A stretch of 64,000 nt of DNA. It comes from Marsupella aquatica (Eukaryota > Marchantiophyta). The stretch is taken from NCBI GenBank assembly GCA_973895155.1, contig OZ316897.1, forward strand, positions 496,001 through 560,000, written 5' to 3'. The position numbers and the translations under genes are program-made. This document shows, in pieces, positions 47,891 through 59,093 of this stretch. Positions within the stretch are counted from its first letter, which is position 1. Every line of letters begins with the position of its first letter. The notes under the pieces were generated by a model that saw nothing but the letters and a program-made list of their open reading frames with translations, was not told where the DNA came from and did not search any database.

Positions 47891-48151
47891 AAGGGGCGGC
47901 ACAAACCCTGAAAGACCGGCCAGTGGACAGGTGCCGGCGGGGCACCCAATAGTGGGTCCATGATAGACAAAACTATCAATCTAGCCTGCAGTACAACTTT
48001 TACCCCTGCAAAGCAAAAACCTTCATGGGGGTCTACTAGGGGGAACAGGTGGGATCTGTAAGATGTCCTCATGGATTTCCCATATTGTAGCCCAAGATCC
48101 ATAGTTGAAGGTCATGTCATTGAGGGCAGCCCCATATGTGGATTTGCCCAT

Positions 48152-48634
48152 TTAAATTTTGAACTTATGTCTGGCCCAATCTTTACTTATGTAAATTCCC
48201 GTGTAAATTGCCAGTCTGTGCCAGGATTTTTGAATGATTGCTGGAGCATTAGATCTGGTGTGCTCAATGAAATATGAGCTCCTGTCCTTCCACAGATTCC
48301 AGCAGACAGTACCTCTCAATGTGTGCCAAAGTTTACCTAGTGTGTCCCAAACATCCGGGAGTGCATCCCCCACCAAAATGTGAGCCAGCTGAAGTAATAT
48401 TATGCCGTTCCCTGTGGAGTTTGCACGCTGCAAGACAAATTGAACCCAACTCCAGATCGATGCCGAGATTGGGCAGCCCCACATGCAATGCATATATGAG
48501 GTCCTCATGTTGGTCAAGATCACATCGTGTACACCAAGTAAGGGGGTTGGATGGTGGTATTTCCAATGCTGGGTAGCTGGGATCCGATAGATCTTGGCTT
48601 CCATACAGGGCAGCATCAGAAAACTGTTATCCAT
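48152..48634 (-). pseudogene. LINE 3' fragment (zf-RVT region)
   Basis: This single open stretch of 160 codons corresponds to the C-terminal end of an L1-type polyprotein. YRIPATQHWKYHHP, NMRTSYMHCMWGCPISASIW, LVGDALPDVWDTLGKLWHTL and GTVCWNLWK parallel the equivalent parts of the LINE at 1716-4224 (YRIPASQHWRFP, IFVGAALPETWDIPAKLWHL). It is a related but distinct copy that continues past the WK where the other stops. It is 5'-truncated and has no RT domain. Confidence 0.85.
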
Positions 48635-48675
48635 TGTACTTTTTTATATAACGTGATCAGACTTAGTTTGCTTGG

Positions 48676-48895
48676 ATAGGGGGAACTTAGTCTCATTGTT
48701 ATGGAGCCAGTTGAGAGATAGGAAAATCTTGTATTGTGAAGACTCGGTATGGCCGACAGGCCTAGAGTGCCATAAAGCTCTCGTGTCTTCCCGTGGAAGT
48801 AGTTACTTTAAGCTACGTGTCAACTATTTGTGCATTGGATGTTCATGGGCTTGCCATTGTGAATGTCGTCTTTGCTCAACACACAAAGAATATAG
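48676..48895. repeat. Dispersed repeat, copy B (unclassified)
   Basis: Counterpart of 20998-21210 in the same orientation, with blocks gaacttagtctcattgtta, gagagataggaaaatcttgt, ggtatgg, ctagagtg and ggatgttcatgggcttgcca. It lies about 40 bp beyond the start of the LINE fragment, so both could belong to one composite old insertion. Confidence 0.6.
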
Positions 48896-49606
48896 CAAGA
48901 GATGAGAGCTTGAAGAAGAAGAGTTATGGTGATACACATAACCGCTAATAAAGTTGTCATTCCTGTGGCCATAGCCGAGCTTGAGGTGAACCACGTAGCA
49001 AATGAGTTTTCGACTGGCAGGAGTGTTTTCCTGATCAGATTTCTCCCCACAAGTGTGGACGGAGCAATGTACTACTGTACATTCCAAGCCATAACATTCC
49101 AAGCCATATTGAGTTAGAAGAGCAGTAGGAATATAATGTTTGGTTCAAAAAACACGGTTCAAAACTTCTTTCCAATTTTAGCAATTTTGCAAAAGAAGTA
49201 TTGATTCTAGTTACTCATTCATCGATTCAGTAATTCAAAGCTAAGTTTGGAACATACAGCCCGGGTGTACATTTACCTTGTGTTCTCATGAGGTCAGGTC
49301 TCACCACATTTGACTTTGGGCTCAGACAATCTCATTGATGCAGCTTGTATAGTACTTAGATTCGAAGAAAGTACTTCGCACTTTTGATCACACAGTCTTA
49401 GTGATTACATTCTACTGTCAGGAGTGTAAGGTCTACCATGGACGTGAGGTTCAATTGCTCGGTCCATGCAGGCTTCAAGTTCCATGCCGGGCTAATTAAG
49501 CCTGAATTAAATACATATACCCATCTAAAGTACTGCAGGTATCCTCTACAAGTACTTGTTTCAAATATAGTATAATTCTGTACATGAAGGAGCATAATGT
49601 ATATGG
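48896..49606. other. No gene recognised; left flank of the Copia element
   Basis: Short frames only. The last five bases before the LTR (49602-49606, tatgg) are the target duplication. Confidence 0.5.
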
Positions 49607-49714
49607 TATTAGACTCTACCTGGTGACCGGACGACTGGACCAGCCAGTCACCGGACCGGCACCACTACATGTACCAAACACCACAAACTATACATTATTC
49701 ATTCCATTCTCACA
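49607..49714 (+). repeat. Left LTR of the Copia element
   Basis: 108 bp from tattagactctacctgg to cattctcaca. It contains a GC-rich imperfect hairpin (ggtgaccggacgac ... gccagtcaccgg). Compared with the right LTR it has T for C in a former CpG (gactgg versus gaccgg) and C for T at caccac/catcac. Confidence 0.95.
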
Positions 49715-49732
49715 CGTTATCAGCACGAGGAC
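49715..49732 (+). promoter_or_regulatory. Putative primer binding site
   Basis: cgttatcagcacgagg directly follows the LTR, at the place where a tRNA primer pairs in LTR elements. It shares TATCAG with the initiator-Met type site of plant elements but is not an exact match to it, so the primer tRNA is uncertain. Confidence 0.5.
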
Positions 49733-51234
49733 TCAACCAGCGGAGCGAAGGAGAGAGAAATAAGAAACTACGAAAGATAGAGCAATCGGAAGCGGCAGAT
49801 GGTGTAGAACCTAAATTGAAAGGGATCAACAAAGAAAAACAAAGAATCCATAAGGACACCGATCCGGACTCATTGGATGAGAATTGAGAATCATAAGAAA
49901 AATTGATAAGGCAGAAGAAGTAGAAACTGGAAAACTAAGAAGGATCGAAAGGAACACATCAATCGAGAGAAGAACGACAGCATCGAAAGGGAAGCACACA
50001 AAGGCGGCCCGAGAGCGCCCATTGAATCACGAAGAATTCACACAAAGGAGGCCTGTAGCATCAAACGAGAGATGTGTGCTCACGAATAACTCAGATGAAG
50101 CATCGAAGTCTACAAACAGAAATGAATGCAAAGGAATAGCCTCCCGTGATCGGACCTAGTAGCGCCCCATCCCCATCGCAAAAGGCGCAATTCAGATTAC
50201 CACAAAGATTGAAGGAAATGACAGAGAGCCCTGGATGAAGAAACGATAGTCCTCGACCCTGGATGAAGCGAAAGTGTCCGATGCCTTGCTGGCTGAATTT
50301 TAGACTGCCAGTGACGGGATGGTGGAAATTGCGCAAACAAAGGAGCAAGGTGAGAACAAATTAACTTAGACAACAAGGATCGATGATGCAAAAGGGAAAA
50401 AGAGAAGGAAACATGGGCGCATGGTAGAGCCAAATGTTTTTGCTGAGGTTACGAGAAGCGAGCGATTCCGAACGTCGCTGATACAGACACGAGCCCTTTC
50501 GAAGATCAAAGTAAGAGGGCCGCTAGCAGCAGGAAATAAAGACAAGCACGGATCATAAGAAGAAGGTCATACATCGGCGCAGAGACGAAGCCTCCTAAAG
50601 ATGCAGAAAAGCGAAAGAGCGACCGAGAAGGGGGCACTGCGAAGAACGATTCTTCCAGAAGATCATCGCGAGGGGACTTAGAAAGAAAAATCTTGATTGC
50701 CATAGAGAAATTTTAAGAAGGAGACGATCGAAGACAATGAAGGAAGCAGCCCAAGAGTAGAGGTCGTGAGCGGACACAAGAAAAAAGCGCAACAATGGCT
50801 CAAAAACATCGAGAGAACGCCGAATCGAGCCAAACCCGCTAAGTGCACGCTCCATAACCGCACATAACCGCAAAACCCTCTTTAATTGCAAAATCTGTCA
50901 AAGAGATTTCATTTACAAAGCAGAAAGTGCACTTAACCATGTCACAAGTAAATTACCACCTATAACTGCACAAACTGCAAAACCTCATTACTGCACAGCT
51001 TAACAAAGGAAAAAGATAATACAAGGGAAACCTTGCAGTTATACATTCACAAAGAAAACCAACTTCATAAGTGCAAACTCTAAATTCTGCAAAAACCTGC
51101 TTTACTCACCAATGACCTAGATTGCTCTCATCAACCCTTTCTCCACCATTGCATGCGGCAAATGTGCATTGTCTTTTGACTATATATATTATATATAAAC
51201 ACGCACACCACCGCTGCACGCCAGGACCTTAGAG
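49733..51234 (+). other. Long untranslated leader of the Copia element
   Basis: About 1.5 kb, purine-rich (AGA/GAA), with only short frames of Lys/Glu/Arg-rich, low-information composition. Just before gag is an alternating TA tract (51181-51200, ctatatatattatatataaa) that looks like a strong TATA box. Its role is unknown; an additional insertion inside the leader cannot be excluded. Confidence 0.5.
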
Positions 51235-54200
51235 ATGACCAACCTTGAGAAACTCACCTTCCCCGCCCTAGAAATAGATGGCGGCAACTACCTAGAATGG
51301 TCCATGAACCTAAAAGAAAACCTAACCTCGCTAACCCTACTCCCCGCGATAGGGTCACTCAACCCACCCTTGCCGGCGAACCACAACCAGACCCATTAAC
51401 TAAAGCCAACGAATCAAAAGCCCTAGTATTCCTGAGACGCCATATCCATAGATTCCTCCAGAGACAATACATGCACCTATCGACCCCTCGGGAAGTATGG
51501 ACAGCCCTACAGACCCGATTCGACCACCAGAAACTGGTCGAATTACCTAAAGCCAGGCAAGACTGGCTAAACCTGCGAGTCCAGGACTTTACCTCTATTT
51601 CAGCCTACAATAGCGAACTCTTTAGAATAACCTCAACCCTTGCACTATGTGGCGAGCCGGTCACAGACAAGGATCTGCTAGAGAAGACCTTGTCGACATT
51701 TCATTCATCGAATGTGTTGCTATCAACACAGTATAGAAACATGAAGTTTGGGCAATACTCCGAGCTCATAGCCCACCTCCTAGTCACTGAAAGAAACCAA
51801 GAACTTCTTTTAGTAAACTCAAGAAAATGCCCTGCAGGCACACTGCCCTCAGGACAAGGGAATGAAACCCATAACATAGAAAATGCTGAACCCTCCACAT
51901 CGAGGCAAGGCATTAAACGCACTAAGAATAGCAACCGGAGAAACACCCACAACAGGAGGAGTTTCTATAACCAACGTCCACAATATAACTCCCAATGAAC
52001 CTTTCGAGGACGTGGAGGACGTGGTGGACGAGAAGGACGAGGAGGACGAGGAGGACGAGACGGATGTGGCGGACGTGGAGGACGTGGCGGTGGTAGAACA
52101 TATAATAACAACCGTAGAAACGACTGGTCACAATCCCGACAACAACGGGAACGACCGAAATGCCATGAATGTGGCATGACAAACCACCTAGCGAGAAACT
52201 ATAGAATCCCGCAACACCTTAGAGAACTATATAAACGGTCCATCCAGGATGGACAAACCTCAAGGGCACCACCCTATGAAACCCACAGGGCGTTTATGGA
52301 GTCTAGTGATCCATTCCAAGACTTCTCAGACCTACCCGCCCAACCTGAGGCACACTTAGTGGCAAGTAGCTCCACTACACCAGATTTAAATAGCCCAAGC
52401 ACATGTATTATTGACAGTGCGACCACGCATACTATCCTCCGGGATAGGCACCTTTTCCACATGATTACACCCTCACGTAGGCCCCTGACCACTATCAATG
52501 GTCCTAGCCAAATAGAAGAGGGCTTCGGCCTAGCTTCTATTACACTCCCACAGGGTACCGAAATACACATAGAATCTGCTATTTTCGCCCCGAACGCGAC
52601 TCATAATCTCCTCAGTTTTAGAGATATACGAGCAAATGGACTACATGTCCAAACAGGCGATACCAGAGACCAAGAGGTCATTCACTTGGTTGACAATACC
52701 CCTACGGGGAAAATCATTAAAGAAACCCTTTTCTCGTATCCTTGCGGGTTTTATGTAACTCATATTGAATGCCTGCATAATAATGCCAACACAAGCGAAT
52801 TGCACGCGCTCTGGCATGCACGCCTCGGCCACCCCGGCCAATCAATGCTAACCAAAATCATTAAGAATTCAAGAGGCATTCCAATCAATACACGCCACAT
52901 TCCAGCGAGCACTCCATGCACTACATGCTCACGCGGAAAATTAATAACAAGGCCCACGGCATCAAAATTGCCAACTAAAATACCCCAATTCTTGGAAATA
53001 ATCCATGCAGATATTTGCGGGCCAATCAATCCACCAAGCGGACCTTTCCGCTACTTTATGGTATTAATCGACGCATCAACTAAATGGTCAAATGTGACCC
53101 TGCTTTCAACGAGGAACATGGTTATGCCTTGCATTTTGGCACAAATCTTGCGCGTGAAAGCACAATTCCCAGATCACCCCATTAAGACACTCGGGGTGGA
53201 CAATGCAGGGGAATTCACATCCAAAACATTTGACAACTTTTGCACATCACTTGGCATTGACGTACAATATCCTGTACCTCACGTGCATTTTCAGAACGGA
53301 TTAGCTGAAGCGGTCATTAAACACCTTCAGTTAATTGCACGCCCATTACTAATGCAGTCAAAACTCCCTGTCTCAGCATGGGGACATGCCATATTACAGG
53401 CTAATGCATTAATCCAATACCGCCCATCGGCTTTTAATATCTATAGCCCATACCAAATTGCTAATGGTATTAAACCTGACCTATCATATCTTCGTTCATT
53501 TGGATGTCAAGTAATGGTCCCCATTACTCCACCCAAACGAACCAAGATGGGACCCCAACGGCAGTTGGGGATATACATCGGATTCGACTCACCGTCCATA
53601 ATTCGATATATAGAGCCTACAACTGGTGATGTTTTTAAATCTAGATTCCTAGATTGCCATTTTGATGAAAATGTTTATCCACCGTTAGTAACCACTAAAC
53701 ACCCACAACCACCTTTGGAGTGGGAAAGACATTCGCCATTTTGGCAAGACCTTTGAACCAATCAAGGGGAGAAAGAAGTTTAAAGAATTTTACAACTCCA
53801 CAAGATTGTGGAAGAACTTCCCGACGCTTTCGTCGATACATCACAAGTTAGCCGCTCACATATTCCAACTGCGAGAGTACCTGCTCGCATTGAATTATCA
53901 AATGAGCCAGCAAGTACATCCCAACCTCGTGCCAAACGTGGCAGACCTTTGGGATCAAAAGATAAACAACCACGAAGGTGTGGTTCATCTATACCACCTT
54001 CACCTGATGTCGATCATACCGAATCTACATCCCATGAAGAGATCTCTATCCACTACGCACACACAGGTGCGATGTGGGATAGAAATACTACTTCAATAGA
54101 TGATGCTTTTGCATTAATGGTGGCAACACATATCACTGACAATACACCCAAACCAATATCTATCTTAGAATGCCAAAACAGACCAGATTGGCCTGAATGG

Positions 54201-55909
54201 CAAAAAGCTATAAATGGAGATTTAGATTCCCTACTCAGCAGACACACTTTTGGCCCAGTCGAGCCAACATCGCAAGACGTACACCTAATTGGCTACAAGT
54301 GGACATTTGTCCGCAAAAGAAATGATAAAGGCCAAGTTGTACGCTATAAAGCGCGTCTGGTAGGGAAAGGATTTACACAACAACCGGGAATCCATTATGA
54401 TGAAACCTATTCACCGGTTATGGATAGCACAACATTCCGATATCTTATCGAATTTGCCATTTTCCATCAACTACAGATGCGACAACTGGATGTTGCAACT
54501 GCATATCTATATGGCACTTTAGACACTTGTCTATACATGCGATCACCTCCTGAGTTGGAGCAACGACGCCGAGCTTTAGCTCAAGGCGCTAAATCGCATA
54601 TTCCATATTTATATAAGATTATAACACAATTATCTCAAGTTACACCTGATGTGTCATCTACACATGTAACTCATAATAACGACACCGCTGTGTCAACCGT
54701 ACGGAATACTCACCGCGGACTAGCTATCTACGTGTTGAAGGCATTATATGGCCTAAAACAAAGTGGCAGAGTATGGTATCAAAGATTTACTGATGAAATG
54801 ATTGCCATGGATTTTTCCCATGATGCCATTACACCATGTTTATTTATTAAACATGTGGATGACGAATATGTCATCGTTTCTATTTATGTTGATGACTTAA
54901 ATATATTTGGGACACCCCAACTTACAGAAGATACTATTACCAGTCTTAAATCAACATTTGAGATGAAAGTCTTTGGACATACAAACTTTTGCTTAGGCTT
55001 ACAACTAGAGATCCTACCCACTGGCATGATGCTCCATCAGACAACACAAACTGAAAAGATCCTAAAACAGTTCAATATGAACCTAGCACACCCATTGACG
55101 TCACCAATGGTTGTACGTTCATTAGAAAACAATACTGATGTTTTCGCAAGCGCGAAGAGCATGAACCACTATTAGGACCAGAAACCCCATACCTTTCCAT
55201 GATAGGAGCATTAATGTACCTAGCAAATCAGACTAGACTAGACATTGCATTTGCAGTTAACTTACTAGCCAGACATAGTGCAACTCCCACAGCCAGACAC
55301 TGGAACGGAGTTAAGCACGTATTTAGGTATCTGCGTGGCACTACCGATACAGGGTTATTTTACCCATTCGGTGCAAACCACGAGCTCATAGGATATGCCG
55401 ATGCCGGATATCTCTCCGACACTGATACCGCAAAATCCCAAACTCGATATGTTTTTACTATAGGGGGTACCGCTTTTTCTTGGAAAAGCGTGAAACAGAC
55501 CCTAACAGCAACCTCATCAAATCACTCAGAAATCTTAGCTCTACATGAGGCTAGTCGTGAAGCCGTTTGGTTACAATCCTTTATAAACCACATCAACACC
55601 AAATGCGGCTTACCACCACTAACGAAGCCTACTAACATTTTTGAGGATAACGTAGCATGTATACAGCAGATCACAAAAGGATTCATCAAAGGCGATCGCG
55701 TGAAGCATATAGCTCCGAAGTTTTTCTACACCCATGAGTTAAATGGAAAAGAGATCAACATTTTGCAGATTTCAAGTGCAGACAACTGTGCGGATCTCTT
55801 CACCAAATCACTATCGCCATCAGTTCACCACAGACACTGCCAGGCGATTGGACTACAGAGCGTGCGACGCATGATGACCGTGGAGGCTGCTACTCCACAT
55901 GATACTTGA
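51235..55909 (+). pseudogene. Copia gag-pol, disrupted
   Basis: ATG 51235 opens MTNLEKLTFPALEIDGGNYL, then a frameshift near 51340-51400 leads into the gag core (ALVFLRRHIHRFL, WTALQTRFDHQKLVELPKAR, YSELIAHLLVTERNQELL). A TGA (51996) precedes an RGG-box. The zinc knuckle CHECGMTNHLARNY has its last Cys replaced by Tyr. Protease: CIIDSATTHTILRD. Integrase: HARLGHPG, CTTCSRGK, then acidic residues in HADICGP, GVDNAGEF and QNGLAEAV. TGA (53754) and TAA (53781) interrupt between integrase and RT. RT: YKARLVGKGFTQQPGIHYDE, QLDVATAYLYG, YGLKQSGRVWYQRF and YVDDL. A frameshift near 55150 precedes ALMYLANQTRLDIAFAVNLL, and RNase H follows (FEDNVACIQQ, KHIAPKFFYTHEL, NCADLFTKSL). The protein is unlikely to be functional. 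Confidence 0.95.
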
Positions 55910-56226
55910 TGATGCTGACGACATGATGCTGATGATATGCTACTGACGACCCACTATTTAGACAAATGTTTTAACTAGATTTACTATAGCATCTAACTTT
56001 ATCCAATATTGACATTTATTACGACGAGGAATGTTAGGCTGCACTCTTTTTCCTTTAGCACTCATATTTTTCTCTGCTACACTGGTAGAGTTTTTTACTA
56101 AGCTAGAGTTGATAAAGGTTTTTTAACGAGACAGTCTACCTCGCTTGTACTTATATCATGTATTTTCTATGAACATGATATAATAGGTATAGTCTATGTT
56201 GTCTATATAGTTGTCACTATATATCC
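55910..56226 (+). other. Copia 3' untranslated region
   Basis: AT-rich spacer between the RNase H stop and the polypurine tract; nothing else is seen. Confidence 0.7.
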
Positions 56227-56235
56227 AAAGGGGAG
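56227..56235 (+). promoter_or_regulatory. Polypurine tract of the Copia element
   Basis: aaaggggag lies immediately before the right LTR, as required for plus-strand priming. Confidence 0.85.
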
Positions 56236-56343
56236 TATTAGACTCTACCTGGTGACCGGACGACCGGACCAGCCAGTCACCGGACCGGCACCACTACATG
56301 TACCAAACATCACAAACTATACATTATTCATTCCATTCTCACA
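56236..56343 (+). repeat. Right LTR of the Copia element
   Basis: 108 bp, 106 identical to the left LTR. It is followed by the target duplication tatgg. Confidence 0.95.
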
Positions 56344-56558
56344 TATGGGAGATTTTACATCATTAGTCTAATTAGTTCACAACTGGGGCTATCTAGAGTA
56401 CAGGTACCTAAAGTGAGAACTGTGTTCCATAAATGACCAAAAAATATTTTTAGTGTACAACTAGGGGACTTTCAGAAGTGAGTTGGAGAGTCACCAGCAG
56501 CGTTTTCATAGTGGCCAATATTGGCTAGATTCCACCTCACTGAATAGTATTCACCACT

Positions 56559-57210
56559 CTTGGCAAAAACTTGCTCTAGAGGGGTTTTCTTTTTCTTCCA
56601 TTAGCCAGTTCTCACCTAACCATGAACCTTACCAGCCAAAATCTGACCGGTATCCTTACTTCAAGGTGATCTAATAGTCAGAAATTAATCTAAGAAAGTT
56701 ACAAAAGGAATGCCCAATATACTCTCCTTTACAATAAGATGATATTAAAAAGAAAAAATTCATTAAAAATTAAGCAGGTCTCTAGGGTTCTACTGTTCAC
56801 CTAAAAGCAAATGAACTGTTCACCTAAAGCAAATGAGAAAGGAACTGTTCACCTAAAAGAGCCATGTTCCATCAGCCGCCCTCTAGTGTCTTTGAGGACT
56901 TGGCAAAAAATTGTTAGCCTGGGTTTTCTTCTTCTTCCATTAGCCAGTTTTCACCTAACCATGAACCTTACCAGCCAAGTAATCTAAGAGTCAGAAATTA
57001 GTCTAAGAAAATTAGATAAGGAATGCCCAATATCCTCTCCTCTACACAAGGTGACATTAATTAAAAAGAAAAAAATCATAAAAACTTAAGCAGGTCTCTA
57101 GGGTTCTACTGTTCACCTAGGACCATTCCCTAAGTACCTGTTCACCTAAAGCAAATGAGAAAGTGAACCGTTCACCTAAGAACCATGTTCCATCAGCCCT
57201 TATATGGGTC
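56559..57210. repeat. 340 bp tandem duplication
   Basis: Copies start cttggcaaaaa at 56559 and 56899 and share cttcttccattagccagtt, accatgaaccttaccagcca, aggaatgcccaatat, aagcaggtctctagggttct and actgttcaccta. Each copy itself contains two to three repeats of a tgttcacctaaagcaaatgag phrase. They are diverged with small indels, and no gene is associated. Confidence 0.85.
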
Positions 57211-58494
57211 CTCTAGTGCCCACATCACTTTCGGGCCACCGCCAGAGTTGGCCCAAGGGGCACGAGACTCGAGGGACAGGGGCAAAGCCCTGGGTCCCAA
57301 GGGAACAAAGGAGACTTCTTTGGCTTTGTGGGCCCCCTTCAGAGCCCTTTCCCAAGCAGCAGCACCTCTGGTGCATGGGCTCCACCACTGGCAAATTGGA
57401 ACAATGGTCATGCATGAGTACTGTCTGTCCATTAATTTTTATTGTTCTCCTCACAAGGCTGAGCCAGGGCTGAGCGGCGTTAACCTCTCATAGTCTTGCT
57501 GTTGTGCTTGGTCATTGCCCTGTCATCCAATTTGAATTTCTGCTGCCGATGAGGTTTCAATATCTACGGCAATTTGCATCGACTCAATTTTTTTTGCCAA
57601 ACTTTCCAGTTGTGCTTCATTTTAATTCAATTTGTTGAAATGATTTTTGAAAATGAGATTTTGCTTGATTCATTGGCGGTCTCGAGAGAGGGCTCCAAGA
57701 TGAAGCAGGCCAGGCAAAGAGTTGGAATCAAATGATGTTTCTCATTTCCCAGTATGCACACTGTCATGCTTTTGCCTAGAAGAGTGCATATGGCAATGTA
57801 AAAGGAATTACATTCCAAGAAACAGAACATATACTAACTAATAGCAATGCCTAGTCAAAGATGTTGGGGGCCAAAAGCAAGCTAGAGGGGGTATTATTTG
57901 ATGTCACAAATGTCACATTTCAAATACCATAGAGGATGGTACTTGAAATGTTGAGGGACCAAAAAGGACCATGGAAGGGCTCAGATGTATTTGAATGGAC
58001 AGCCAAGATTAGACAATAATTAGTGTGTAGCCCAAGAAATAAAGGTGATGATTTCCTTGGTGTTGCCCTTCACTACCCATAGCCAACATTGTCACTTTTA
58101 AGGTACTAAGCTTAGTACTTCTTGGAATTCAAATACGTCGTAACTCATGTTGACCCTGGTTTGAACTCTATGCAAGAGCCCAAGTCCACCGTACATGGCG
58201 CGTTAGGTCATGAATCCTTCAATAAACATCTTTACGTGTCATCTACTTGTGGATGCACTACACGGTCTGTAAGTTTTTCTTAAGTCAGAGTAAGTTTTTC
58301 TTGAGAGAAACAAGCTGCAGGCCTGGACATTGCGTTGCAGAAATGCGGTGATACTCACGGACGCACGCAGGGATGCACGTTAGTACTTGTAAGTTTTTCT
58401 GTCGAAACAAGCCCAGACATTCAGAGAAACAAGCCCCGAACATCGCGCTGCTTAATTTGGTGTTACCTTGTTTTTTCATGTTCGATATTCAGCT
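57211..58494. other. No gene recognised
   Basis: Overlapping frames at 57185-57493 on both strands have no support. 58275-58450 contains two copies of a gtaagtttttctt...aacaagc phrase. Confidence 0.45.
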
Positions 58495-59082
58495 TGTCGT
58501 GCGCATACACATCGCTACACAACATACATCACTTATCACATACATCCAGACATAGTCACACTGCCACATCACAAACATAAGAGAATGGAATACAAGTGGA
58601 ACTCATGTCCACACATGTCCAAAACCCATAATAATCTCAATACAATCGGCACAACGATCCCGGTCCACAATACCCCATCGATCCCGCACCGATCTGATCA
58701 CACATGTATGTCAAGCCAACACACCTTGCACTACTCAAGGAATCCACGTTACACAAGCGGAGCTCACAACCACCATAGCCACACTCAAGCTCCTCTCTCT
58801 CCAAGGCTTAACATTGAAAGATGACCTTTCAATGCCTCACAAATGAGAAGTACCCTCTCACACAAACCTGACGGAACCTTATCGGCTCATATAGCACACA
58901 TACCAAACATACGGATCTAGATAGTATGATACACTCTAACACTACCTAGAATGGTGTGACAACTGTCGTGCGCATACACATCGCTTGTCACATATATCCA
59001 AACATAGTCACACTGCCAAATCACAAACACAAGAGAATGGAATACAAGTGGAACTCATGTCCACACATGTCCAAAACTCACA
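58495..59082 (-). repeat. Gypsy LTR region with a terminal direct repeat of about 120-135 bp
   Basis: On the minus strand the sequence after the polypurine tract starts TGTGAGTTTTGGACATG at 59082. A block ending GCGCACGACA (59082-58964) recurs at 58629-58495 in the same orientation. Either the LTR is 588 bp (TG...CA) and carries this block at both ends, or two short LTR-like copies flank a spacer of 330 bp. The matching 5' LTR is outside the window, so this cannot be decided here. Confidence 0.6.
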
Positions 59083-59093
59083 ATCGCCCCCCT
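59083..59093 (-). promoter_or_regulatory. Polypurine tract of the Gypsy element
   Basis: AGGGGGGCGA on the minus strand is directly followed by the TG of the LTR. Confidence 0.65.

Larger units (their letters stand above)
49607..56343 (+). mobile_element. Complete but inactivated Ty1/Copia LTR retrotransposon
   Basis: Both LTRs (49607-49714 and 56236-56343, 108 bp each, two differences) and a perfect 5 bp target duplication TATGG (49602-49606 and 56344-56348) are visible. Internal order is gag, protease, integrase, RT, RNase H, which defines Copia. The coding region is interrupted by two frameshifts and three stops, so the element is non-autonomous now. The LTRs are very short and begin TATTAG rather than the usual TG while ending in CA. 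A leader of about 1.5 kb lies between the left LTR and gag. Confidence 0.95.

Noticed and set aside
51922-52182. Pro/His/Leu-rich minus-strand frames opposite Copia gag
   Set aside because: Antisense shadows of the GGACGN microsatellite encoding the RGG box.
57185-57493. Overlapping frames on both strands near 57.2-57.5 kb
   Set aside because: Mirror-image open frames in a GC-richer patch; no domain.
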